From Phoronis australis (taxonomy: Eukaryota; Phoronida; Phoronidae): DNA of 64,000 bases. Of the stretch, positions 39,001 through 49,880 are shown piece after piece. The first letter of the stretch is position 1, and the number at the start of each line of letters is the position of its first letter. Position numbers and translations under genes: made by a program. Location: contig NMRA01000410.1 of assembly GCA_002633005.1 (NCBI GenBank), positions 151,977-215,976 on the forward strand, in the 5' to 3' direction. The notes below the pieces were generated by a model. It saw only the letters and a program-made list of their open reading frames with translations, was not told the origin of the DNA and ran no database searches.

Positions 39001-41854
39001 GAGATGACTAGATTACATATACTATAACAAAATCGCATGTGAAAACACATAAAATCAAAAACAAAGTTAAAATTTTGAAGTCTGATCAATGACAAAAAAT
39101 GTATGGGCAGTTACTTTTAAATAGTTAAAATGACACTTGAAAATGTTTTTCACTTGCTGACTTTACTCACGTATACAGGGGTTGTGACTGACAAATGCAA
39201 GACGCTAGGGAAATACTTGCAGCGAAAATCTACGCTAATGAAATGGGAACAGAGAACGGTGACCAGCCATTTTACTAGCATACCTGTGAAACACTCGCCC
39301 TTTACAAATTATGAGTGTTGGTTTGACTTTGTTACTATGTTTTCAGTAATTCGTCACAAAGCGAACCTAAAGTCTGAGTCAATTTTGCTTTGGCCAAGCT
39401 GCACATCATCTCCTAAAACATGTCACAAAAAGTTTAACAGATGGAGCGTGCACATTTCACAAGCATACTGTTTCAAAGTCAGTGACAGGCTGTTCTTTGT
39501 TACAAAATCTGGAATATAACACAAACAATAAAACATTGATTTTTCAATTAAACAATTGTCACTGGTAAGGTGATTGTCAGTTGATAATCGTTTTATATGT
39601 ACTTCTAGCATACCGTCGTTAGCTCTTCATATTGATATAACTTTCACGACACGGTGCTGAGCAGAACTATCCAGAAACTTGTCTGAAATTTCAAGATCTA
39701 CATAAAAATTGGAACGCATTGATTTCTAGCTTCATTTTCATACAGCTAGCTGGCTGGTAGACAGGTCTGTGCCAAGGGTGGATCCAGGATTTTGAGTACG
39801 GGGGCAGGGCATATTATGAGCCAGAATATTGCCCGTCAGACATTCGCACCCCCAAACAGCCAATTGAAATCTAGGAGAATTTTAGGTAGGAGTGTCATGG
39901 CCCCTTTGGCCACCTTTTAAATCCGGCAGCACATGTCTCTTCTCGGCACAGCCGACAGACAGGTGCCAGTGACCTATCCATAACCCTAAGTAAGTTTCAG
40001 TTTGATCTCAAGCACATTGACTACAATGGAGTTCAGTCTTTAATTTCAATCACAGAACTATTCGGAAAACAATGTTGATTGCTAGAGTATTTGTTCGATA
40101 TAATTATACTAGCAAACCTCCAAACACTGCGCTTTACAAAGTGTGTGAGATATACACACAAAGACAATAAGTGCTTAACTATCCATGATTGCCCGAGTTC
40201 ATATATTAAGCTGACTGGACGGTAATACAACTAATTATGTAACCTAAATATTTTGGTAATTGTTGGATACATGGGTTCCTGATTTGAGAACCAGTTACTC
40301 CCTCTGAATAACACCTGCTATTCAGTGGTAGTAACTGGTTCCCAAATCAATTTTAAACCAGGGACCTATCCCTGCGACTTTTAATTACCAATATTTTAAT
40401 AGAAGGGGCACAGCTTTTTATTCTGAAATTAATTAATTTTTAAAATTTTAAGGGATGAAGAAAAACAATGAAAAAAATGAAAATCCATTCTCCAAACTTG
40501 TGATGTTTTGATTTAGGGCGTTTTTACCGCCATCAGAAATGTATGGAAAAGTAACGTCAAAGAGTGGGCCATGGTCTGTTTCAGTGTTGATCTCCACATA
40601 TGAACCTGTTTGACTCGTCACTGCAACAAGTTTGAGATTTACCATGACGAATTTGGCTTCCTTTACATAGATTTTGAAACCCATGCAACGAGTTCAATGT
40701 TTTGGGAGATTAGGACATTTTGGTCTTTTGGCACAAGTTCTATGCAATATTCCAAGGCTTACAATAACACACAAACTCTCCACACTATGGATGGGTTTTC
40801 AACATACGTGAATTTTGCAATTCCAGTCGAGTTAGAATTTTCTGTAGTGGAGAAGATGCTGTGCTTAATGCATTCATTTAATTCAGAAGAAACCAGTTAT
40901 CCTATTCAGCGAAGCTGACCACAGTTTAACTCTGGCTTTTTGATGCTGCGATGACTTCGTATATATCATGTTGGCCTACAAAGGATAACATATGGTGTGC
41001 CTTGTAACTGGCCCTAAAAATTAAATTCCATAATCGTGTGTGGAATGGGAAGGATTTAAAGACTCCAAATGCCTCCAAAGTTATTCAAAGGAATCCATTT
41101 ACGTAGGCCTTCACTCGAAACTCCGAAAGGTACAAATTATTACCAATAACAAATATAACCGGACTCATAAGTTAGGGAGTCCATTATGATGATCTACACT
41201 AAAAATGTGCACATAATAATTAAACTATTAAACTTGACTTTGATAGTTTAGCCAGCGTTAAATGCAATTTTCTGAAAATCTTCTTGCGTACAGATTAGGG
41301 TGTGCCACCACCCATGCAGCCGTTGTAGAGAGTAGTGGCCGGCTACTGTGCCTCATATTCATAAGATCATCATGATGGCGACATCCCGTTGCTCCCAACT
41401 TGTTCGATTGTATAGCCCAACAACAAGTTGGGAAGTAGCCAATTAACTCCATTCTGGCGTTGATGGTTGGAGGGCCTGCGGTCTTCTGTTGGATAATTTC
41501 TCTAATCTCCGATCAGATCGTATCTAGCCTGACTGGTGTGGGCTGATAAAAATTTAAGTTATAAGCCAAATATTATCGCACGTTCAGCACCCCTCACGTC
41601 TGGAAAAGTTACTGAACGACAGGACGCTGTAATGGACTGTGCCCCTTGCATGACAGTCACTGACTGACTGAGTCTGAGTCAGGCTACGGGAAGGTTGCCA
41701 AGGAACTTACGCTATAACCAGGCGGCAAGGGCGGCGGGACGTATGCTGGGGCAATAGGGTCTGTCTTAGGCTTCTCGACTGGAGCCTCCTTATTGCCTTT
41801 AGTAGGCGATTTCTTGCCTTTCTTTTTGCCCTTTTTCTTTCCTTTCACAGGCAT
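33040..41854 (-). CDS. Centrin/caltractin-like EF-hand protein with a Lys/Gly-rich N-terminus
   Basis: Centrin-family proteins are calcium sensors of centrioles, basal bodies and contractile fibres. Exons: 41854-41711, 38729-38584 (or its copy 35134-34989), 33711-33604 and 33316-33040. Phases 0, 2 and 2 join to give 224 residues. The N-terminus is a run of KKGKKKGK units followed by a Pro-rich stretch ending LPPGYS. EF1 (DANSDGYINYIE) is complete. EF2 (DIKNKGMVNFNE) has Lys at loop positions 3 and 5 and is probably inactive. EF3 (DIDRSGKITMEN) ends in Asn at position 12, as in centrins. EF4 (DLDGDGMIDKEE) is complete. The ending KVMLKTNLF also resembles centrin. The N-terminal extension is unlike that of classic 170-residue centrins, so this may be a centrin-like paralogue rather than a core centrin. 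Confidence 0.85.
34989..35134 (-). CDS. Second copy of the EF1 exon of the centrin-like gene
   Basis: This 146-base exon has intact splice sites (TTTTGTTTCAG acceptor, GTAAGA donor) and encodes the same 48 residues plus a split codon as 38584-38729. The two differ at three positions (AAG/AAA, ATC/ATT, ACA/ACC), all synonymous. The exon enters in phase 0 and leaves in phase 2, so a transcript using both copies would lose frame. It lies in a 3.6-kb repeated segment next to an N and is probably the allelic version of the other exon rather than a real extra exon. Confidence 0.75.
36660..36820. mobile_element. Hairpin MITE-like element (second copy at 40250-40410)
   Basis: Nested reverse complements: AATATTTTGGTAATT outside pairs with AATTACCAATATTTT. 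Inside, GAGAACCAGTTACTCC pairs with GTAGTAACTGGTTCCC, around CTGAATAACACCTGCTATTCAG. It occurs in both copies of the 3.6-kb repeat because the whole segment is repeated. Confidence 0.65.
37654..41239. repeat. 3.6-kb direct repeat, copy 2 (mate 34056-37652)
   Basis: This collinear copy starts immediately after the N at 37653. It continues past 41239 into unique intron sequence, while copy 1 is preceded by unique intron sequence. That arrangement is expected if two overlapping contigs were placed end to end without merging. Confidence 0.9.
40250..40410. mobile_element. Hairpin MITE-like element, copy in the second half of the 3.6-kb repeat
   Basis: Same nested hairpin as at 36660-36820, with a few substitutions. 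It is duplicated passively with its surroundings and is not evidence of a separate insertion. Confidence 0.65.
41385..41700. repeat. Interspersed repeat, copy B (mate at 6620-7190)
   Basis: Lies in intron 1 of the centrin-like gene, just downstream of its first exon. It is more compact than copy A but keeps the same order of matching phrases (GCTCCCAACTTGTT, ACTCCATTCTGGCGTT, GGTTGGAGGGCC, TCTGGAAAAGTTACTGAACG). Confidence 0.6.
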
Positions 41855-42334
41855 CGTGAATGTTGAAGCGTCAATCCGCCATTACTGTTACCATGAAGTA
41901 GTGCCGTCTTACGGCAGCAAACATAACTAATGCTTTACCCCACAGTTCCAACTGGGAGTTTCCGAACTCCGAAGATAGACCCACCCAAAAGCACGCCCAT
42001 ATGCGTATTTTCGTTAAGTGTTTGGGTGTTTTGAAAACCGGGTGGATTGGTCTAAAATATATACCCTATTACCCAGAGTATTAGACCATGGCCCCGAAGT
42101 CAAATAATGCGGCCGGCCTTTTATTATACAAGGCCATACGGGGCCTACCGTTACTTTAGGATCATAGGCCTAATGCCAGTTATCCCTATTTGTTATGACC
42201 ATGTCTCAGATTAGAAAATGAGCTTGGCTAAAAGGATTCTATGAAAATGTTGAACACATAATACATTCGAAAAACAAGGCAACTGTACGCGAGTCATTAA
42301 AATGACGATGAGTGACACTGATAGTGGTACAGTC

Positions 42335-42432
42335 GTGCCTCTCCCTCTCCTCCCTCCGCCTCCCCTTCCCTCTCACTCCCCCTCTCTCTCCCTCTCCTCC
42401 CCCCTTCCATCTCCCCTCCCTCTCTCTCTCTC
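42335..42432. repeat. Polypyrimidine (CT-rich) tract
   Basis: About 100 bases of almost pure C and T on the plus strand with short CTCCC and CTCTCT units. Such tracts can form triplex DNA. It lies about 480 bases upstream of the centrin-like start codon. Confidence 0.85.
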
Positions 42433-43590
42433 AAAGGACTATCATTTAACGAGATCATGATATTGGGGTGACTTAGGTATTTAAAAAAACAGTCTCGAGT
42501 GAATAATTAATGTTAATTGTTTGCTCAAAACTCATTGCAAGATGTTTGGCGCCCCTAATTTCCACACACGTCCCACGAATGCTCCATACACGGTGGCCAA
42601 ACTACAGTCCCGGGGAACAATCACCGCCAGTTCTGGGGACCAGTTAATAGTTAAGGCCGGTACGGGTATGTGTAAAAGGCACAGCCAGTGCCAGCTTGCC
42701 CTACTGCGAGATTTAGATTGGCATAAAGCACTACCATTACGACTTAGCCATAATGTCGGCAGTGACTTCCACAGCTTAGTTCCAATATGCCCTAGTCTTT
42801 GAAATTCCTCGCAGTCAGAATTTTTGTTTGAAAATTTTGGTAATGCCTTTCTCTTTGCTAGTGGCATTCGTTCGTTTGGTTGACAAACCATATCAACTTT
42901 GACATTAGGCCTATATCCATCCCATTTTGCATGTGTCTTTTTGAGCCAATGGCCGTGTGTACAAATTTACTTGTAAGACAGAAAGCGATTGAAACTTAAA
43001 ACGTACCCGACGCTCTTTCAAGTTTCATGGGACCCATTTATTGGAACATCTTTTTCTCGCCTGACTAAGGTCAATAGAAATTTTTAAAGTTTAAAAGTTT
43101 TGTAAAGTTTAAAAACTTTGCAAAATGTTTCTTTAACAAGTATAAAAATTAAGTACACCGCCATCATTTGGACTATAGCCTATGATTTAACTTCACTCTG
43201 GCCCGGGCTGATTGTGCTACGAGTGAATGAAATAAGAAATCCTTTTCACTCAGTGGACTGGAGCTTTACCATCTACCCTCTCGTGTGAATGGTGGTCTAA
43301 TATACTCTGTCATAGAGAATCTAGTAGCGATATGATGAAAACGTCACTCAGCGGCCAGCAGTATGATTCATAAGTATTTCCCAGTTTGAAAAGTGCCCAC
43401 TTAGTCAGTGACTGAATTTATTGCCGACAGATTCTGACCAGTCTACTTCCCGGTTGCTATCATTTCTCTGACCCCAGATCCTTGGCCCTTAACATCCTAG
43501 CTGGCACCATTCCCACCTTAGTGCATCCCTGATCACCACCCGTTCAACCCCCCCTCCCCTTGTACCAGTAGCGTGCAGAAGGGGGGGGTG

Positions 43591-43765
43591 AAGCGACGGT
43601 GCTACGGTCCCGGGCATCCCGCACATTGGGGGGCATCCAATCAATGAATAAACTNTCACAAAGTTTATTCATTGATTGGATGCCCCCCAATGTGCGACGG
43701 TGCTACGGTCCCGGGCATCCCGCACATTGGGGGGCATCCAATCAATGAATAAACTTTGTGAAATT
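43591..43765. repeat. Direct and inverted copies of a 60-base segment around an N
   Basis: A segment starting GACGGTGCTACGGTCCCGGG occurs at about 43594-43654 and again at about 43697-43760. Between them, after the N at 43655, lies an inverted copy of its second half (TTTATTCATTGATTGGATGC). The N shows that this junction was not resolved in the assembly; the inverted copy may be an assembly or cloning artefact. Confidence 0.75.
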
Positions 43766-43849
43766 GTGACTGATTTGTAATTAAATTGAATGACGTTTCT
43801 ATTTTATGTTTCATACTTTTCTTGGATCTAGAACCGAGAGAGATCCACA

Positions 43850-44310
43850 TGCCGTGAATAACTCGCCCTTCAAGGAAAACACTCACAGATATGCGAGAAT
43901 TTTCACCGCTGGTCCTTCTAAGTGGCATTTACCACGATCGAAGAGCTGGACCCAGTTGTGATGACCGCATTGTCCGGCCGCCGGTACGAGCAATATCCAA
44001 TTAAGTGTAATTACCCGGCCATAAACTGTAGTCGACATCATAACAGTGTTTCAGTCATTTCGTAAGATTTGAGTGTACCAAATTAAAACTACTCTGGGCG
44101 TTGCAGGGTGTAACTGACCAATTTAGGTGTAATAAGGACCACCAGTGTTGAGAAAGTAGTACTAGCAATTACCTTTCCGCTTCATCAGCTTAGATCTACT
44201 TGATTACAAACACAAAGAGCCTGCTAAATAGGTATTACAACAGATGTCCGCGGCAAAGGGAATCTTAGCGGCAACCAGTAATGTAAGCGAGAAATTTGCA
44301 ACATATCATT
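43850..44310. repeat. Interspersed repeat, copy B (mate at 10534-11900)
   Basis: An uninterrupted version of the repeat split in the other copy. It contains CCAATTAAGTGTAATTACCC, ATTAAAACTACTCTGGGCGT and GAAAGTAGTACTAGCAATTA. The family is not recognised. Confidence 0.6.
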
Positions 44311-46767
44311 AAAAAAATAGCCCCTGGCGATCACCAATCCTCTGCAAGCTATTGTCCCGCACCCAGTTTCCTCACCTCAATAACTTCTTCACTATTCCCA
44401 GCAACCTAAGAAAGTGCAGAAAATTAAGTACACTACCACAGTTGTTTGGCGGATATGACTTAACGCTTTCACTATGTGACTGCCCATTTGGCGTAAGCGA
44501 GTTCGGCCAACTACCGTCGCACCAGCGCCGAACGGTTTCATACGTTCCGCCACCTGAGTCACGGAAAAGAAAACCCCGTCACGACAGTCATCAACTTACG
44601 AAGTATAAATATCTATTGGACGGAGACAAATTCGCTCGGTTTAACACGTACCATGTATCGTCCACCCTTCCTTCACTGCCGAACTTTAGGTTTCACCGTA
44701 CCGGACCAGGTTGCGCCTGCCGTGGCTTTGGCCGTCATCTAGCTTCACGGCAGACAGGTCACAGCAAGGGACTTACTGTACAGCAATGAGAGGTTTCAAA
44801 TTTTCCCAGATTAGGAAATGCCCCTTTAATAACGACACCTTACACTGTTTTGCTGAACGTATATGAGGGGGCACAGAACAGTTCTCACAGGGGTTTGCCT
44901 GTCAGAACACACGTCAATGCACTCTTCACCCTTTCTTCACTTTGTCCAAAACTACATGCAAATAAGGAAATGTTTTGAGTCATTTCACATCACAAGCCCT
45001 ACAGATGAGCACAGAAACTTTATTCTCTCTTGTATTTTTGACCCATTCACTCCCAGTGGAAACCAAGCCGAACTAAGAAAAATGAGGGCAAAAAAATGCA
45101 AAATCGGCACTTTTCACCCCAAAATCACCACTTTCCTGCCGATGCTCGACTAAAGCCAACATTAGATTCCGAAAGCAAATTTCCTACCGATTCCAAAAAT
45201 GTGGTCCAAAAGTACTGTCAACCAACTAGTTTTTTTGCAAATCTGGCTTGTTTGAGGGCTACCTGAAACCGCGGCCAATTTCTCAGTTGCTACACAGCAA
45301 TGCACAACTGCAACAGGGGGCCACCATCTTGAAGAAGAGTGCAGCTACAGCCGAGAAACTGGCCTTTTTTCATTCCCAGCATGTTCACAAATACAACAAA
45401 AAAAACATTCAATTGGCCTACACACAATACCTAATTGAAAAATGCCCCCAAGCCTGGCCTAGCCCTAGATTTTAACATTTTGGAGTGCAAATTGACCGCG
45501 GCCACAACCTAACTATTCAGTGCCACCTTAACATAGGTTAGCGGAAGAGGATATAGTTAGCACAATCAAATACCCACAAAAGTATCTCTTTTCACTGAGA
45601 TGTCTGATATTCATTAGAACAGACTTTCTTCCAGCAATGCTGACATTTTCGGAGCTCGTTTAGAATAGCAAAACACTCGCGAGCGAAATGTAGTGTGATC
45701 ACGTGCTTCGATCGCTTGTGATGCATGACAATATCGCGCGAACATTATCGTGATCTCACCAAACTAGCAAGAAACTATGCTTATGGAACGTGGAACACAG
45801 TCCTGCTCTTCAAATAAAGTTGGTGGCATACCAGTAAAGTTATCACCGTCGTTTCTCATGATACACGCGGAGAGTTTTCTTCCGCATCATAAGGGTGTCA
45901 CCTCACACTCAAGGGTTCCTTTTATGATTCAGAAAGAATATGATTTTGTAACAAAACTCTGAAGCATTGTTTCGTGTTTCCTGTTTTAGGAGGTGCCACA
46001 GCAGCCTACGTACTGAACTTTTTGTGAGTCCGGAACGTTTTACATCTCAGAGGGTGAAAAAATTCCACAAACCGCTGTACTACCCAGTGCCATGATTTCA
46101 ACCCACGATAACCAGTAGGTTGAGAGAAAACACCACACAGTTTCTGTCATCATAACTTCAAACACTCTGTCACTCACGTACGTAACTTGGGCGCCATTTA
46201 CCGAATCCTCCAGCCTATGCATTTGATTATATCCGTAATATCACTGATGCTGAGAGACCTTTTGTGTTGTTCAGGGGCTTTCGTAAAACAAGATTTGAAG
46301 TTTAGTTTTATTTACAACTTGACCGTGTTAGTACTGTGGAACTTCGACAACTATTTTTTCTTTAATTATATTCTATGGTACTTATCCGTTCTCTTAAAAT
46401 TGAGAAATCTCTAAAAAAACATAACTTTGCAAGAGTTATGATTCACATTTAAATTGCATTTTGGCCAGTTAGAAGTATTTCTAAGTTTCCCTCTAGTATG
46501 GTTTAAAATTCACACAAAGTGATATTCATATTTTAAAAGATTTACGCCTTGTCTGTTTCTGCAAATATCCTGAAGATTGACATTGTTGTTGTTATTGGGT
46601 TTCTGTGAAGAATTTCATGGTACAAATCCCCGTTTCGGCTAGTTTGAACGGTAAAATTACAATACACTAAATATACAGCTTTGTTCAGATGAAATCCGCT
46701 CTCGAGTGCTTCCACGGCAAGAGCAAGAAAGGTGTTAGCTGTTTTTATTTTATTTTTACTTTTTTAG

Positions 46768-46895
46768 TATGTCTATTTTTCGTTTGGGTGCGATGATGTC
46801 TAAGCCAGTCAGTCTAACAATTGTTGTTAGCTGGTTAGATAAGGTTGTGTGCCTCTGGAACCCCGGAGCTACCACACCCTGGCTATTTGAAAACG
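46768..46895 (+). other. Candidate exon upstream of the 75-codon ORF
   Basis: Acceptor-like TTTACTTTTTTAG precedes 46768 and an excellent donor, AAACG|GTAAGT, follows 46895. One frame is open across it (MSIFRLGAMMSKPVSLTIVV...). Joined to 47589, that frame would stop after two codons (D-G-stop). It is either a terminal coding piece or, more simply, a 5' UTR exon. Confidence 0.3.
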
Positions 46896-47588
46896 GTAAG
46901 TCTGCGCCAAGTTTTAGAAAGCGTTTCACTGTAACATTAGTGGGGGGTAATTCTGCACATTTAGGCGTAGAATTTATCTCAGTTTACCAGTAGTGTCTGA
47001 ATAATTTTAGCACAAGATTATTTAATTTCGAAAAGCTTTGTACTTTTAATTTCGTTAAACTTTAAAAGTACCTAACAAACCTCCTAAAATTTAGTCATGA
47101 AAACACGCTCGGATCACATTTAGTAGTTCAAACTGTAGTTGAATTGGTTGTTGACCCATAGATCATTGTAATAGGCTATACTATGGTTTGGACTCTTCAA
47201 TAATTGCATAGTAACTCGTTAAATAGTGCCGATGATATAATGCCAACAATGGAACGTTTCTAGACTCAAACTTAAGTCCTGGGCTTATATGTGTTCACTG
47301 AGTAGATGTAAGTCCATCGTTTCCTGACGTCGCAAACACAAAATTAATGTTATTTGTCCTTTTGATTAGTAATGGAATATTCGTTGAACAAATTTGATAT
47401 GATGCTGACGCGGGTCTTCTTACTGGCAATCATATTTTGTAGATCAAGTTGCTTACCTGATTTGTGTATTGGGTGTGTATATTTTAGATGACATTTTGCG
47501 GTATTATTATTTCAGAGAGACTGTGGATGCCCTTTTGTATAGTTGTGCTGTGTAGTAATTTTATAGATATTTCATTTTCATTTCTTAG

Positions 47589-47816
47589 ATGGATAATCCT
47601 ACACGCGAGTCTCAGGTTGATGACATAGTCAAAAGCTCTTTGGAAATTTCGTCAAAATCCCTCGGCAAGTCTCGGGATTTTGACGAAATTTCCAAAAGGT
47701 TTTGCCCATGTCATAAGCCCGAGACAAGTGTAAGATTTTTCTCACATGAACGATCTTTTTTTGCTGAAAAACTCGACGTGTCTAAAACTCTCAACCACAT
47801 GACGCCACTTTTGTAA
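47589..47816 (+). CDS. Possible 75-residue protein, function unknown
   Basis: ATG at 47589 follows the acceptor TTTCATTTCTTAG directly and opens a 75-codon frame starting MDNPTRESQVDDIVKSSLEI and ending NHMTPLL. AATAAA signals follow at 47905-47910 and 48203-48208, so it could be the last exon of a small gene whose 5' exon is 46768-46895. The frame includes a perfect 23-bp inverted repeat (47639-47661 and 47674-47696), so LEISSKS is partly mirrored by DFDEISK. No signal peptide, membrane helix or known motif is seen apart from a CPC. It could also be non-coding. Confidence 0.32.
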   Translation: MDNPTRESQVDDIVKSSLEISSKSLGKSRDFDEISKRFCPCHKPETSVRFFSHERSFFAEKLDVSKTLNHMTPLL

Positions 47817-48202
47817 AAACACGCATGCGCAATGTAAAGTAAACTCAGTTACTTTTTGTTGTAAATTGCATTCATCTTTCTTAGCAATATTCAAGTTAGA
47901 ATCCAATAAATACATAGCCGTGTCACCTTCACGGAATTCCGGCATTGGTTACCGCGCGTTTCGTTGTTTTAGTGTTTTGCAGCCGATAAAATGTAAGGCG
48001 CATGGATTTCTATTTTGCACTATTTTGTAATTCGCCCATGTAATATAAAAAATTACGTATTCGGTGATATTAAGCAGTCGTGTCGTAACACATATTCTGT
48101 CTCAACTGTGATTTTGAAAGTGATGTTATGACTATTGCATGTAATTATAAACTTCGCTTTTGCTCAAGAAGTGTGTTATGTTTGTAAAAACGTTTTACTT
48201 TA

Positions 48203-48208
48203 AATAAA
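48203..48208 (+). terminator. Candidate polyadenylation signal
   Basis: AATAAA in the context TTTAAATAAAATATTTT, 390 bases past the 75-codon ORF; an earlier AATAAA lies at 47905-47910. Confidence 0.35.
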
Positions 48209-49591
48209 ATATTTTAAAACTCACAACTTTGTGTCTTTCTTTTGTGATTGACAGCATTGTTTCTTTCCTAAATTTTAGTTAACGAAAACGAGTTCATGTG
48301 AAGGCAGATTTGTGTTGAGAAGAAAATTAAATTCTACAATTTTCCTATCTCCATAAAACATGTACCTTTTCTGAGTACAACTCTGAAAATTTGTGACTAA
48401 AATCACATGCTTCCTGGTGAGATTATTCACTAGAAATTATCGAAGTGCTCCACTTTTTATAAGTATGCAAGTTAATTGTTCCACCATAATGGCAACAGTT
48501 GTGAATAACCTCCTGACCTGAGAAAGCGGTACCCTGAAAGCCAGTTATCTTCTGCTGAGCTGGACAATCGGGTCATACAACGGTGCATTAGATTCCACTA
48601 ATAGAGGGGCAATAAATTGGGGCAATAAAGAGTGCGCTAAACTGGCTTAATTTCACCCGGCCAAGGTTTGCTGCGATATGATAACTGACTTACTGCTTCA
48701 AACGAGATTGTGTCTCAGGGAGACCTCGGCCACCACCAGGACACTGAGGTCGTCCAGTGAATAGAAACATGAAATGAAATGTTTACCTAATGACACCCCA
48801 GTGTTGCCGTTAATGATAGTTAGCGGCCGTACATTCATGAGAGACCCGGAAATCTCCCCGAAATACCACGCTACGGTAAACAACCCGAATTTTTCACCGC
48901 TAAAATCACTAAAAACCGGCAGTTTGCTACTAGTGTACGACATATGTGGCAATCTGAAACGACTTGTTTGCAAGTGATGCACCTAGTTTTATCACAGAGT
49001 ATGTCGATAGTTTAGTTCCAGTCACGTAAGTTCTTACATCCTCAAAAGTACAATTTACTCTTGAAAATGACTCGTTTATTTGCTTCAGGAGTCTGGCAAT
49101 GCATGTCCATTGGATTTAAGACGGATTTTTTTAAAGAATTCGTGATATGCACTAATTAAGTTTAAGTCACTCGCGTTGGGCTAGGGAAATTTTTCCTGCG
49201 CCAGTCAAAGCGCGTTTTCTTGCTGAAACGCCATCTACTAGCTGGAATAACTGGAGATCTGTGTCACTTGGACAGAATTTCAGGGATTTTCTCAAATTAC
49301 GTCGACTAGCTTGTCTTCAGAATCTTGATATTCGTTGATTATAATTGGCGTAGCTAAATGAAAACTTCATATTTCAAAACCATAGTAAAAACGTACGCAA
49401 CGTTTCATTCTTACAAAAGAGCATCATCTGGTAATAGAGAACAAAGTGTCAAACAGGGCCGAAAGAAGAAGGGCGGGGGACACGTGCCTCCCAAACAATT
49501 TATAGGGTCGGGGTTAAACAGTGGCACTCCCCGGCGTCATAGGCGTGGGACCTGGTACAGTCAACAAAAGAGAAGAAAGAAAATTCACGAG

Positions 49592-49643
<52 letters not shown>
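49592..49643. repeat. (AC)n microsatellite
   Basis: About 25 uninterrupted AC dinucleotides. It creates long poly-Thr-His and poly-Cys-Val frames on the two strands, which are not genes. Confidence 0.97.
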
Positions 49644-49648
<5 letters not shown>

Positions 49649-49880
49649 AAAATAGTCTGGATTTAGCTCAGTGCGACTGCGTGGATATCGGGTTCCGGAT
49701 TCCGCGCCGCGCCTCATTTTACGAAAATAACTTTTCTTGTCGACGAAGTCCCCAATTATAGAATAACAAATCAAAATGCTTTCGCTCAATCTAAAATCCT
49801 AAGGCGTCTCCTGGACCGCCGGGAATCACATTTATGAACTGATCGCCCAGGTAAGGGCACACAGGTGAAATCGACAGCAA

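Larger units (their letters stand above)
41855..46767. other. Region upstream of the centrin-like gene; repeats, no secure gene
   Basis: It begins with the centrin-like promoter and 5' UTR. A polypyrimidine tract (42335-42432), an assembly N with a flanking inverted copy (43591-43765) and the repeat at 43850-44310 follow. Open frames at 42532-42891 (minus), 44352-44789 (plus) and 46040-46222 (minus) show no family features, and no splice support was found. They are not called as genes. Confidence 0.5.
47817..49880. other. Non-coding stretch before the mini-protein gene
   Basis: It contains the possible 3' UTR of the 75-codon ORF, two short overlapping unrecognised frames near 48700-48980 on opposite strands, and the (AC)n microsatellite at 49592-49643. 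The last part must hold the promoter and 5' UTR of the gene starting at 49881; no decisive element was identified. Confidence 0.5.

Noticed and set aside
42532-42891. 119-codon minus-strand frame upstream of the centrin-like gene
   Set aside because: Composition looks protein-like in part, but there are no motifs, and an overlapping plus-strand frame is equally open.
44352-44789. 145-codon plus-strand frame
   Set aside because: No family features, no splice support and no neighbouring exon; the region is locally C-rich, which lengthens chance frames.
49660-49720. tRNA-like box A (TTAGCTCAGTG) and a box-B-like GGGTTCCGGATTCC
   Set aside because: Box B does not fit the consensus and no cloverleaf could be drawn; at most a SINE head.
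49358-49789. Frames of about 90-100 codons on both strands
   Set aside because: Produced by the (AC)n microsatellite.
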